A DNA stretch of 64,000 nucleotides from Paludibacter sp. Its GTDB lineage: Bacteria; Bacteroidota; Bacteroidia; Bacteroidales; Paludibacteraceae. Position 1 is the first letter of the stretch, and each line of letters opens with the position of its first letter. Under the pieces are notes generated by a model. That model did not search any database. It was not told where the DNA came from and saw only the letters and a program-made list of their open reading frames with translations. The stretch lies in the NCBI GenBank assembly GCA_028690665.1, contig JAQVAV010000009.1, positions 119,175-183,174 of the forward strand, in the 5' to 3' direction. The position numbers were made by a program, and so were the translations under genes. Of the stretch, positions 56,976 to 64,000 are shown piece after piece.

Positions 56976-59108
56976 TTATATCTTTTTCAAATCTTTCATT
57001 TCGTCCTTAGTTGCTTTTTTCAGACTTAGGGCAACTCCTCCTCCCGGTGCTAATTTTTGTTTCAGAACAGATTTGCTGTTTACAAGTACTTTTTGAATTT
57101 TGTAAACCATCGGGTTGGCTTTCCAGTCTGCATCCGGAGCATCGCCGTATATAGTGGCGATATACCATGTTTTTTCGTCAAGATAATTGAATGGAATTAC
57201 AGCTGTTCGGGCATTTTCATCGGTTATTCCACCGATAAACCAATTGTCAGAGTTTTTTGCTTTACGGGCAATGGTGATATAATCTCCCGGTTCGGCTTCA
57301 AGATATTTTGTATCGTCCCAGTCAACCGCTACATCCTTTATGAATTGGAATGCATCTTTATGCTTTTCATAATTTTCCGGTAAGTCAGCTGCCATTTGCA
57401 ACGGACTGTACATGGTGACATAAAGAGCCAGCTGCTTAGCCAGAGTAGTGTGTACCTGACACGGATTTCCTTTTTGATAGTAATCCATTTTGATTTCAAA
57501 AATTCCCGGTGTATAATCCATCGGACCGCCCATAAGACGTGTGAAAGGTAAAATAGTTTCATGTTCAGGAGGGTTACCGGCACTCCATGCATTGAATTCA
57601 TTCCCGCGTGCAGCTTCACAAGCCAGCCAGTTGGGGTATGTGCGATGCAAACCTGTCGGACGCACCGGTTCGTGAGCGTCAAGCATGATACTGTTTGCAG
57701 CCATTTTTTCGGCCACCCTTATGTAGTGATTTACCATCCATTGTCCGTCATGTTTTTCCCCGCGTGGAATAATCCAACCAACATAGCCGGTTTTTACAGC
57801 ATCATAGCCATATTTTTTCATTAACTCAATAGCTTTATCTATATGGCGTTCATAGTTTGTAACCGATGCAGATGTCTCGTGATGCATGATAAGTTTTACT
57901 CCTTTTGAATGAGCATATTCATTCAGGTATTTTATGTCGAAATCAGGATATGGGGTTACGAAATCGAAAACGTCTTCTTTCCAGTTGCCGGACCAGTCTT
58001 CCCAGCCGATATTCCATCCTTCTACCAAAACCCCCTGAAAACCATTCTCTGCTGCAAAATCAATGTAACGTTTTACATTTTCAGTTTTGGCTCCGTGTTG
58101 GGGTAGTAGAGCATTCCAGTCTGTATCTTTGAGTCTGATATTGGGTGCATGAGCATAATCCCACGACCAATGATTGGGAATGTGCATTGCCCACCATACT
58201 CCGATAAATTTTTGCGGATGAATAAAGTCGGTATTTTTAATTTTACTAGGTTCGTTCAGGTTTAATATCGTTTTAGATGCCAGAATATCCGAGGCTTTAT
58301 CACTGACAATGATTGTTCGCCATGGAGTGGTTTGTGGTGTTTGCATAAAGGCTTTTGTGCCTACAGCATCCGGAACCAGCGAAGACGTTAGAATCAAATT
58401 TTTCTGATCTATCAGAATTTGCATGGCCGGATAATCTACAAGTGCAGCTTCGAATAAGCTTATGTAAAACCCGTTGTCGGTTTTCATAAGGAGTGGGGTC
58501 TGGACTCCGTTTTTGGCAAAATATCCGTGAGTTCCGATGCCTGTTCCATCTACTTTTGAAGCATCTACTTCAGACAGTTTTGTAGTTGTATAAAAATATT
58601 CATTCGAATCATAATCACCCGGAATCCAGAATGTTTTGTGATCACCCGTCATGGCAAATTGGGTCAACTCGTCAGTTATTCTGAAATAATTCAGATTGGG
58701 TTGTTTGTCAAATTCATACCGAAATCCCAAGCCATCGTCAAAGAGACGAAAGCGAATTTTTATACTGCGCTGCTCTGCCTTTTGTTCTAACGTAACCAGC
58801 ATTTCGTTGTGATTATCTCGAATGGTTTTTACCTCACCCCAAACAGGATCCCATGTTTCGTCTACAGTCTTGTATTCGGTATTGGTAATGCTAAATCCGC
58901 TTTTAAGTGAAGGAGCTTTGTACAAGTCGAATCCCATGCTGGAAGGTTTTACCACTGTCTGATTTTTATAAGTCAGTGAGTAAGTCGGGGTTCCAACACT
59001 ATTTAAACTAAAATCGAGTCTGAAGTTTTTATCCGGCGAATAAAGGGTTTGTGACATCATATTTATGGTTGTAAATACGACTAATAATAATGTTGTGAAT
59101 TTTCTCAT
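56976..59108 (-). CDS. GH97 alpha-glucosidase-type (SusB-like)
   Basis: This 710-residue exported enzyme (signal peptide about 1-19) has an N-terminal beta-super-sandwich (about 20-285) and a TIM barrel (about 290-620). Glu411 (HHETSA), Glu480 (DAHEP) and Glu504 (RGNEFN) are spaced 69 and 24 residues apart, exactly as Glu439, Glu508 and Glu532 of SusB, the inverting alpha-glucosidase. That points to inverting action, as against the Asp nucleophile of the retaining GH97 branch. A C-terminal beta domain and a Lys-rich end follow. Substrate is probably an alpha-linked glucoside; the link to pectin is unclear. Its leader carries an 11-base tandem repeat. Confidence 0.93.
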   Translation of the reverse strand: MRKFTTLLLVVFTTINMMSQTLYSPDKNFRLDFSLNSVGTPTYSLTYKNQTVVKPSSMGFDLYKAPSLKSGFSITNTEYKTVDETWDPVWGEVKTIRDNHNEMLVTLEQKAEQRSIKIRFRLFDDGLGFRYEFDKQPNLNYFRITDELTQFAMTGDHKTFWIPGDYDSNEYFYTTTKLSEVDASKVDGTGIGTHGYFAKNGVQTPLLMKTDNGFYISLFEAALVDYPAMQILIDQKNLILTSSLVPDAVGTKAFMQTPQTTPWRTIIVSDKASDILASKTILNLNEPSKIKNTDFIHPQKFIGVWWAMHIPNHWSWDYAHAPNIRLKDTDWNALLPQHGAKTENVKRYIDFAAENGFQGVLVEGWNIGWEDWSGNWKEDVFDFVTPYPDFDIKYLNEYAHSKGVKLIMHHETSASVTNYERHIDKAIELMKKYGYDAVKTGYVGWIIPRGEKHDGQWMVNHYIRVAEKMAANSIMLDAHEPVRPTGLHRTYPNWLACEAARGNEFNAWSAGNPPEHETILPFTRLMGGPMDYTPGIFEIKMDYYQKGNPCQVHTTLAKQLALYVTMYSPLQMAADLPENYEKHKDAFQFIKDVAVDWDDTKYLEAEPGDYITIARKAKNSDNWFIGGITDENARTAVIPFNYLDEKTWYIATIYGDAPDADWKANPMVYKIQKVLVNSKSVLKQKLAPGGGVALSLKKATKDEMKDLKKI

Positions 59109-59109
59109 A

Positions 59110-59140
59110 TTTATGAATAATTTATGAATAATTTATGAAT
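59110..59140. repeat. 11-base tandem repeat in the GH97 leader
   Basis: Two full copies and nine bases of a third copy of TTTATGAATAA stand directly before the GH97 start codon, in what would be its 5' untranslated region. In the rest of the 314-base gap to 59422 I see only AT-rich DNA with the palindrome ATGAATATTCAT at 59342-59353. Confidence 0.5.
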
Positions 59141-59422
59141 GTTATTTTTATTAATATACTTCAATGTTCACCTGTTCTTTTAGGCTCCCAAGTCCTTTGT
59201 ATTTTTATTAAACAAAAATATAAAAATTCATTAGGTCATGCTTTTTACCTGAAAGAAATCTTTAAAAATATAATAGCAAACGTTTGATTCTTGTGTTTTT
59301 AGCGTGTGTAAATGAATATTAATCTAATTTTTATCAATAAAATGAATATTCATGTCTCTGCACATTGGTAATTCGGGAAAAATTGCGAAATTTGCAACTC
59401 AAATTAATAAATATAATACTAA

Positions 59423-60784
59423 ATGACAGGTAATGAAAAATGGCGCGGGAATTCTAATTCCGGAGCCGGCCGTGATGGTAAAAATTTTGACAAGAGAGAT
59501 GTGAAATCTATCCTGAAAGGTTCAAAAGGGGGACCTAATAAGTACCAGGACAATAAACCCGAATACGATGAGAATCGCCAGGGTAACCGCAATGACTACA
59601 GAAGTAACAACGAAAATCGCTATAATAACGAAAATCGTTATAATAATGAAAATCGTTACAATGGTGAAAACCGTTACAATGGTGAAAACCGTTATGGAAA
59701 CAATTATGAACGTAAACCTTATGAAAACCGGGAAGGTCGCCCATACAATAACGACCGTCGTCCATCGGGCAACCGGAGTCCTCGTCCACGCATTAATAAT
59801 AATGGAGAATATGGAAATCGTCCATACAAAAAACCGTATGATAGAAATAATAACGAGGGGCGTTTGACTTTACGCAAACCATCCGAGAGTTCTATGTCAG
59901 GTTCCTCGGATTATATAGAAACTCGTTTTGACAATAGCAGAGACGGTGGTAATGGTAATGTGCGTTTCCGCAAACCTATGCGCAAACGTACCGGAGATTA
60001 CAATCCGAATGCAAAATACAGCAACAAAAAACAGTTTGAATTTAACCGGAATTATGTAGATCCTACTAAACCTGTCCGATTGAATAAATTCCTTGCAAAT
60101 GCCGGTATTTGTTCCCGTCGTGAAGCTGATGAATTTATTCAGGCAGGAGTTATTACTGTAAATGGAGAAATTGTTTCGGAATTAGGTGTAAAAATACTGC
60201 CTACCGATAAAGTAATGTTCCATAATCAGGTTGTTCGTTCCGAACGCAAAGTATATCTTTTACTTAACAAACCTAAAGATTGCGTGACTACTTCCGAAGA
60301 TACACATGATCGCCTGACTGTTGTGGATTTGGTGAAAAATGCATGTAGCGAACGTATTTATCCGGTGGGACGTCTCGACCGTAATACTACCGGTATTATT
60401 TTGTTGACAAATGATGGGGATTTGGCTTCTCGTCTGACTCATCCGAAATATGAGAAGAAGAAAATTTATCATGTTGCATTGGATAAACCGCTTGAAATAG
60501 CTGATTTTGAAACTGTTCTCGCCGGAGTAACCCTTGATGATGATAAAATAGCCGCAGATGCTTTGGAGTTTGTAAAGGAAGGTGATAAAAAACAGGTGGG
60601 AATTGAAATTCACTCCGGACAAAACCGCGTAGTACGTCGTATTTTTGAAAAATTAGGTTATAAGGTGGTTCGCCTTGATCGCGTATATTTTGCCGGATTG
60701 ACAAAGAAAAATCTACCACGTGGTAAATATCGTTTCCTGAACGATCGTGAAATAAACATGCTGAAAATGGGTGCTTACGAATAA
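59423..60784 (+). CDS. RsuA/RluB-type pseudouridine synthase with long Asn/Arg/Tyr-rich tail
   Basis: The 453-residue protein has a first part of about 215 residues that is low-complexity and basic. It includes five tandem copies of the six-residue NENRYN-type unit (residues 62-91) and is rich in Asn, Arg, Tyr and Gly. An S4 RNA-binding domain (about 219-275: PVRLNKFLANAGICSRREAD) and a pseudouridine synthase domain of the RsuA/RluB/E/F family follow. The catalytic Asp is in GRLDRNTTG, with TNDGDLASRLTHP and NRVVRRIF. Probably modifies ribosomal RNA. The disordered tail is a common but variable feature of Bacteroidetes members. Confidence 0.93.
   Translation: MTGNEKWRGNSNSGAGRDGKNFDKRDVKSILKGSKGGPNKYQDNKPEYDENRQGNRNDYRSNNENRYNNENRYNNENRYNGENRYNGENRYGNNYERKPYENREGRPYNNDRRPSGNRSPRPRINNNGEYGNRPYKKPYDRNNNEGRLTLRKPSESSMSGSSDYIETRFDNSRDGGNGNVRFRKPMRKRTGDYNPNAKYSNKKQFEFNRNYVDPTKPVRLNKFLANAGICSRREADEFIQAGVITVNGEIVSELGVKILPTDKVMFHNQVVRSERKVYLLLNKPKDCVTTSEDTHDRLTVVDLVKNACSERIYPVGRLDRNTTGIILLTNDGDLASRLTHPKYEKKKIYHVALDKPLEIADFETVLAGVTLDDDKIAADALEFVKEGDKKQVGIEIHSGQNRVVRRIFEKLGYKVVRLDRVYFAGLTKKNLPRGKYRFLNDREINMLKMGAYE
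59606..59695 (+). repeat. Five in-frame 18-base tandem repeats in the pseudouridine synthase gene
   Basis: Five units of 18 bases encode N(N/G)ENRY and differ by one to three bases. The repeat number can vary without a frameshift, so the tail length may be polymorphic between strains. Confidence 0.85.
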
Positions 60785-60805
60785 GTATAGTTATAATAAA
60801 CAGAG

Positions 60806-60846
60806 AAAACTCCTTTGCATATAAATTGCAAAGGAGTTTTTGTTTT
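60806..60846 (+). terminator. Intrinsic terminator after the pseudouridine synthase gene
   Basis: A perfect 14-bp stem (60806-60819 with 60827-60840), seven-base loop, followed by a T-rich run to 60846. Confidence 0.92.
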
Positions 60847-60894
60847 GATGATTAATATCTTTCGGCTAATTTTGCTTTTCCTAATTTTGATATT

Positions 60895-61779
60895 ATGTCC
60901 ATGAAAATAGTAATAGCAGGAGGTACCGGATTTATTGGAACTTGTCTGAAAAAACGTTTTGAAGCACAGGGAGATTTAGTTTTTATTGTTTCCCGGCAAC
61001 CTCAATATGCTTCGTGGAACCTAGATGAACTTATCGGTGTGCTCGAAAATTCGGATGTATTAATTAATCTGGCCGGACGTAATATTAATTGCAGGTATAC
61101 AGAAAAGAATAAGCAACAAATTCTGGATTCACGTCTCAATACAACAAAACGTTTGCAAGAAGTGGTTGATAAATGTAAGAATTCTCCCCGGCTTTGGGTG
61201 AATGCGAGCGCATCAGCCATATACGCTTCTTGTGATAATCCGGCAACGGAGTTCAGTGAAAATTTTGCGAATGATTTTTTAGGTCAGGTGGTTAAACGAT
61301 GGGAAAATCTGTTTTTCGCCGGAGAAATGACTCGCACCCGTCGTATTGCGTTGCGTACAGCGGTTGTCTTGGGTCGTGATGGCGGTGCGTTAACTCCGTT
61401 GTTCACTTTGACTCGTGCCGGGTTGGGCGGAAAGACCGGAAGCGGTGAGCAAATGTTTAGCTGGATACATATCGAAGATTATTTTCGTGTAATTCAATAT
61501 TGTATTGAAAACGAACAGTTACATGGTGTTATAAATTGTACCTCGCCCGAACCGGTAACAAATAAAGAATTTATGAAATCGTTGAGAAATACTATCGGAA
61601 TTCCTTTTGGGTTACCGGCGCCGGAATTTCTTGTCCGATTAGGTGCTCGTCTTATCGGAACAGAGCCCGATTTGATACTGAACAGTTCCAATTTTGTCCC
61701 TGAAGTTTTGCTTAAATCCGGATTTGAATTTAAATATCCCCGGATTGATATGGCATTCCGTGATTTGTTGAAAAAATAA
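60895..61779 (+). CDS. TIGR01777-family NAD-dependent epimerase-like protein
   Basis: The 294-residue cytoplasmic protein is an extended short-chain dehydrogenase. GGTGFIG near the N-terminus (about residues 9-15) binds the nucleotide, and NLAGRNINCRYTEKNKQQILDSR and the SWIHIEDYFRVIQY block mark the TIGR01777 (YfcH/SDR39U1) family. A DUF1731-type C-terminus is present (MAFRDLLKK end). Function of the family is not defined. An in-frame ATG at 60901 (MKIVIAGG) is an equally good start. It is followed after 13 bases by mtgA. Confidence 0.92.
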   Translation: MSMKIVIAGGTGFIGTCLKKRFEAQGDLVFIVSRQPQYASWNLDELIGVLENSDVLINLAGRNINCRYTEKNKQQILDSRLNTTKRLQEVVDKCKNSPRLWVNASASAIYASCDNPATEFSENFANDFLGQVVKRWENLFFAGEMTRTRRIALRTAVVLGRDGGALTPLFTLTRAGLGGKTGSGEQMFSWIHIEDYFRVIQYCIENEQLHGVINCTSPEPVTNKEFMKSLRNTIGIPFGLPAPEFLVRLGARLIGTEPDLILNSSNFVPEVLLKSGFEFKYPRIDMAFRDLLKK

Positions 61780-61792
61780 ACATGTTTTTATA

Positions 61793-62533
61793 ATGGTTAA
61801 AACAAAAAATACCAAATTTTTTGCTCGTTTATCCCGCTTTTTGCGCAATCTGCTTATTATTTTTTTATTGGGAAGTATCAGCTGGGTGATTTTAGCCAGG
61901 TTTATTCCTGTTTATATTACTCCTCTTATGGTTATCCGCTCTGTAGAAGCTGTTTTTGATGGTAAAAGTCCTAAGAACGAGAAACACTGGGTTCCAATTG
62001 AAGATATTTCTTCCAATATGGTACAGGCGGTGGTTGCTTCGGAAGATAATCTGTTTATGGAACATTGGGGCTTTTCTTTTAATGATATTGAAAAAGCAGC
62101 CAAACATAATAAAAAAGGGAAACGAATTCGTGGAGGAAGTACAATTTCGCAGCAAACGGCTAAAAATGTTTTTCTCTGGCCTCAGCGTTCTTATTTTCGA
62201 AAAGGACTTGAAGCTTATTTCACAGTTTTGATAGAACTTTTCTGGTCAAAAGAACGAATAATGGAAGTCTATTTAAATGTTATCGAAATGGGTGATGGCA
62301 TTTATGGAGTGGAAGCTGCTTCCAATGAGTATTTCAATAAAAGTGCCACTAAGCTAACAAAATCCCAGGCTGCATTAATTGCAGCTTGTCTTCCTAATCC
62401 AAGAAAATATAATGCAGTGAACCCATCTTCATATATAAGAAAACGTCAGGTGAAAATAATATCGTTGATGGGAAAAATCAAAAAAGTTGATTTTCATAAG
62501 AAGGAAAAAATAAGTAAAACGAAGAAAAAATGA
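61793..62533 (+). CDS. mtgA: Monofunctional peptidoglycan glycosyltransferase
   Basis: This 246-residue inner-membrane protein has one N-terminal helix (about 20-42) and a GT51 domain. The catalytic Glu is in ASEDNLFMEHWGF, with RGGSTISQQTAKNVFLW, ELFWSKERIMEVYLN and GVEAASNEYFNKSA. It polymerises lipid II into glycan strands and has no transpeptidase domain. The C-terminus is strongly basic. Its stop overlaps the lipB start by four bases, so lipB is translationally coupled. Confidence 0.95.
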   Translation: MVKTKNTKFFARLSRFLRNLLIIFLLGSISWVILARFIPVYITPLMVIRSVEAVFDGKSPKNEKHWVPIEDISSNMVQAVVASEDNLFMEHWGFSFNDIEKAAKHNKKGKRIRGGSTISQQTAKNVFLWPQRSYFRKGLEAYFTVLIELFWSKERIMEVYLNVIEMGDGIYGVEAASNEYFNKSATKLTKSQAALIAACLPNPRKYNAVNPSSYIRKRQVKIISLMGKIKKVDFHKKEKISKTKKK

Positions 62534-63201
62534 ATCAGAAGATAATTTATACAGATTGGGGGCTTATCGAATATAATGGGGCGTGGAATAGACAGGAAAA
62601 ACTATTTACCGATACAATTGCCATGAAAATAGCTGGAAATGAAACTCAAAATCAGCTTGTTTTTTGCGAACATCCTCATGTCTATACGCTTGGAAAAAGT
62701 GGCGATGAGCATAACTTATTAATTGATTATATACAATTACAGGCCAAGCATGCTCAGTTTGTAAGAACTAACAGGGGGGGGGACATTACGTATCATGGTC
62801 CCGGGCAAATTGTTGGTTATCCTATCTTTGATTTGGCTAATTTTAATGTCGGATTAAAGCAATATATATATAATATTGAACAGGCTATTATTGAAACTGT
62901 GAAAGAATATGGCATAAAAGGAGAAAGATTGGAGGGGGCGACGGGAGTATGGATTGATGTGGGAGAGAAAAAATGCAGAAAGATTTGTGCGATCGGAGTT
63001 CGGAGTTCCAGATATGTAACTATGCATGGCTTTGCTCTGAATGTAAATACCGATTTAAATTATTTTAATTACATAAATCCGTGTGGATTTATAGATAAAG
63101 GTGTTACTTCAATCGAAAAAGAGTTAGGCAAAAAAGTTGATTTTTCAGAAGTAAAACAGAACTTGAAGGAAAATATCCTGAATATTTTTGGTTCTTTGTA
63201 G
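62530..63201 (+). CDS. lipB: Octanoyl-[acyl-carrier-protein] transferase LipB
   Basis: The 223-residue cytoplasmic protein contains the LipB signature RGGDITYHGPGQIVGYPIFDL. The catalytic Lys is in the CRKICAIGV region and the Cys in INPCGF. It transfers octanoyl groups to lipoyl domains. It overlaps mtgA by four bases (ATGA). A nine-G run at 62774-62782 encodes the Arg-Gly-Gly of the conserved motif. Confidence 0.95.
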   Translation: MNQKIIYTDWGLIEYNGAWNRQEKLFTDTIAMKIAGNETQNQLVFCEHPHVYTLGKSGDEHNLLIDYIQLQAKHAQFVRTNRGGDITYHGPGQIVGYPIFDLANFNVGLKQYIYNIEQAIIETVKEYGIKGERLEGATGVWIDVGEKKCRKICAIGVRSSRYVTMHGFALNVNTDLNYFNYINPCGFIDKGVTSIEKELGKKVDFSEVKQNLKENILNIFGSL

Positions 63202-63447
63202 AAAAAATGATTGTTTGAGCATTTTTCTTTTTAAGAATTTTGTTCCGAAACGGGTAAAACCGGAATATAATTGAGATAGAATTTTATAGTTTAATGTGTG
63301 AATAAATAACATTACTTTTTGTCGTAGGTCTATGTCTTATGTTGAAGGACATAATAATCTTGAATTTTTTATGTGTAGTAAATAAATTCAAATTCAGTAA
63401 GTTGAATGTCTTTTGATTAAAAAGTAGAAAAAATAAAGAAAGAAATG

Positions 63448-63479
63448 TTTGGAAGTAAATAAAAAAGTACGTACTTTTG
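63448..63479 (+). promoter_or_regulatory. rRNA promoter P1
   Basis: TTTG at 63448-63451 and TACTTTTG at 63472-63479 are separated by 20 bases, a full match to the Bacteroidetes -33/-7 consensus. The start of transcription would be near 63486. Confidence 0.75.
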
Positions 63480-63565
63480 CACCCGCTTTTGAGGAACACG
63501 GGGTGTTGAGAGGAGCAGCGGGAGCGCGGAGCCAGAATAAAAGAATAAAAAAAACGCCCAGGGTA

Positions 63566-63596
63566 TTGCAGGAATAAAATAAAGGGTTTACCTTTG
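63566..63596 (+). promoter_or_regulatory. rRNA promoter P2
   Basis: TTG at 63566-63568 and TACCTTTG at 63589-63596 are separated by 20 bases. Both -7 elements are followed by GCA and a short C-rich stretch ending in CCCG, so P1 and P2 look like a duplicated promoter, 117 bases apart. Confidence 0.75.
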
Positions 63597-63766
63597 CAGC
63601 CCGTTTGAGAAACGAAGAAGTGAAACGGCCTACCCAGCGGGGCAGGAGAGGCGAAAGCCCGAAGAACAATAAGCAAGTGAAACTGCTTGGTTGTAACAAA
63701 AAATAACAGTCAAATTCATATCAAAAGGATCGTGAGGTTTGAGATATGGGTTAAAATAGACAGGAA

Positions 63767-63777
63767 CGCTCTTTGAA
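63767..63777 (+). promoter_or_regulatory. boxA-like antitermination element
   Basis: CGCTCTTTGAA resembles the boxA element (TGCTCTTTAACA in E. coli) that binds NusB/S10 in rRNA leaders, and sits about 120 bases before the 16S gene. Confidence 0.6.
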
Positions 63778-63893
63778 AGAAAATGAAACAACTTTAAATG
63801 TAGTATAAGGAAAGGTAAAATGAACTTTATACCACGTCAAGAAGAATAGAATAAGGAAGCAACATACTGAGCCAACAAGACAAACAAGATTAT

Positions 63894-64000
63894 ACAACGA
63901 AGAGTTTGATCCTGGCTCAGGATGAACGCTAGCGACAGGCCTAACACATGCAAGTCGAGGGGCATCACGGGAGTAGCAATACAACTGGTGGCGACCGGCG
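63894..64000 (+). rRNA. rrs: 16S ribosomal RNA, 5' end only
   Basis: The universal AGAGTTTGATCCTGGCTCAG stretch (27F site) begins at 63901, which corresponds to position 8 of E. coli 16S and places the 5' end near 63894. It is followed by GATGAACGCTAGCG and ACAGGCCTAACACATGCAAG, the pattern seen in Bacteroidales. The gene continues past the right edge. Confidence 0.97.

Larger units (their letters stand above)
63202..63893 (+). other. Leader of the rRNA operon, non-coding
   Basis: About 690 bases between lipB and 16S rRNA contain no gene that I can support: the open frames on the minus strand here have no coding signature. The first ~240 bases are AT-rich. From about 63480 the DNA becomes richer in G and C and contains short hairpins of a typical rRNA leader. 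Two promoters and a boxA-like element are listed separately. Confidence 0.8.

Noticed and set aside
59606..59695. Regular repeats suggesting a CRISPR array
   Set aside because: The units are directly adjacent, in frame and without spacers; they code for a tandem peptide repeat.
63284..63984. Several minus-strand open frames in the rRNA leader and 16S start
   Set aside because: They overlap rRNA promoters, leader and the 16S gene and show no coding character.

Overview
The window looks like a chromosomal segment of a Bacteroidales bacterium. Its DNA is AT-rich with A-rich translation starts. Promoters fit the Bacteroidetes TTTG-N20-TAnnTTTG pattern. The window holds a hybrid two-component regulator (HTCC), many exported polysaccharide-degrading enzymes and two proteins with type IX secretion (T9SS) sorting tails. 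At the right edge is the first ~107 bases of a 16S rRNA gene of Bacteroidales type. The combination of T9SS tails and fermentative 2-hydroxyacyl-CoA-type activases suggests a Paludibacter-like anaerobe, but the genus cannot be settled from this window.

Layout. (1) 1-8284: end of an exported protein, an HTCC sensor-regulator, and a GH2 glycosidase. (2) 8308-11017: an imperfect-palindrome (MITE-like) element, then a small-membrane-protein / winged-helix regulator / creD operon whose two promoter regions carry the same dyad operator. (3) 11202-14799: a small lipoprotein and an AsmA-type envelope protein. (4) 14848-18368: a redox- or stress-type module of a DUF2231 membrane protein, an OmpR-family response regulator, its sensor kinase and a lipid-anchored rubrerythrin. 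Two nearly identical triple direct-repeat boxes sit at the same distance from two -7 elements. (5) 18416-32802: a rhamnogalacturonan-I / pectin block with PL11 lyase (fused to autotransporter-type repeats and a T9SS tail), CE12 acetylesterase, GH28, GH105, rhamnose mutarotase, a divergent shikimate-dehydrogenase-like protein, a second GH28, a second CE12 and a PL9 lyase. (6) 32946-38923: TetR regulator, a three-gene split version of the large CoA-dehydratase-type activase, and an exported flavinylated protein. (7) 38936-52047: side-chain enzymes (two GH127, GH105, GH35, a double GH43), interrupted by an overlapping pair of T9SS-type secreted protein and metzincin-like protein. (8) 52069-59108: ModF-like ABC ATPase, an unknown lipoprotein, a NodB-type deacetylase, a serine beta-lactamase-like hydrolase and a SusB-type GH97. 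(9) 59423-63201: housekeeping genes (pseudouridine synthase with a long Asn/Arg/Tyr tail, TIGR01777 epimerase, mtgA, lipB). (10) 63202-64000: an rRNA leader with two tandem promoters, a boxA-like element and the start of 16S rRNA.

How the parts fit together. PL11, PL9 and GH28 would cut the rhamnogalacturonan backbone, CE12 esterases would remove acetyl groups, and the two GH105 enzymes would remove unsaturated uronic ends. GH35, GH43, GH127 and GH2 would strip galactan and arabinan side chains, and RhaM would prepare the released rhamnose. No SusC/SusD transporter pair lies in the window. Surface capture must therefore depend on genes elsewhere or on T9SS-anchored enzymes. The less described signals are regulatory: the paired response-regulator boxes around the rubrerythrin module, and the repeated ACTTTG-N5-CAAAGT operator of the creD operon.
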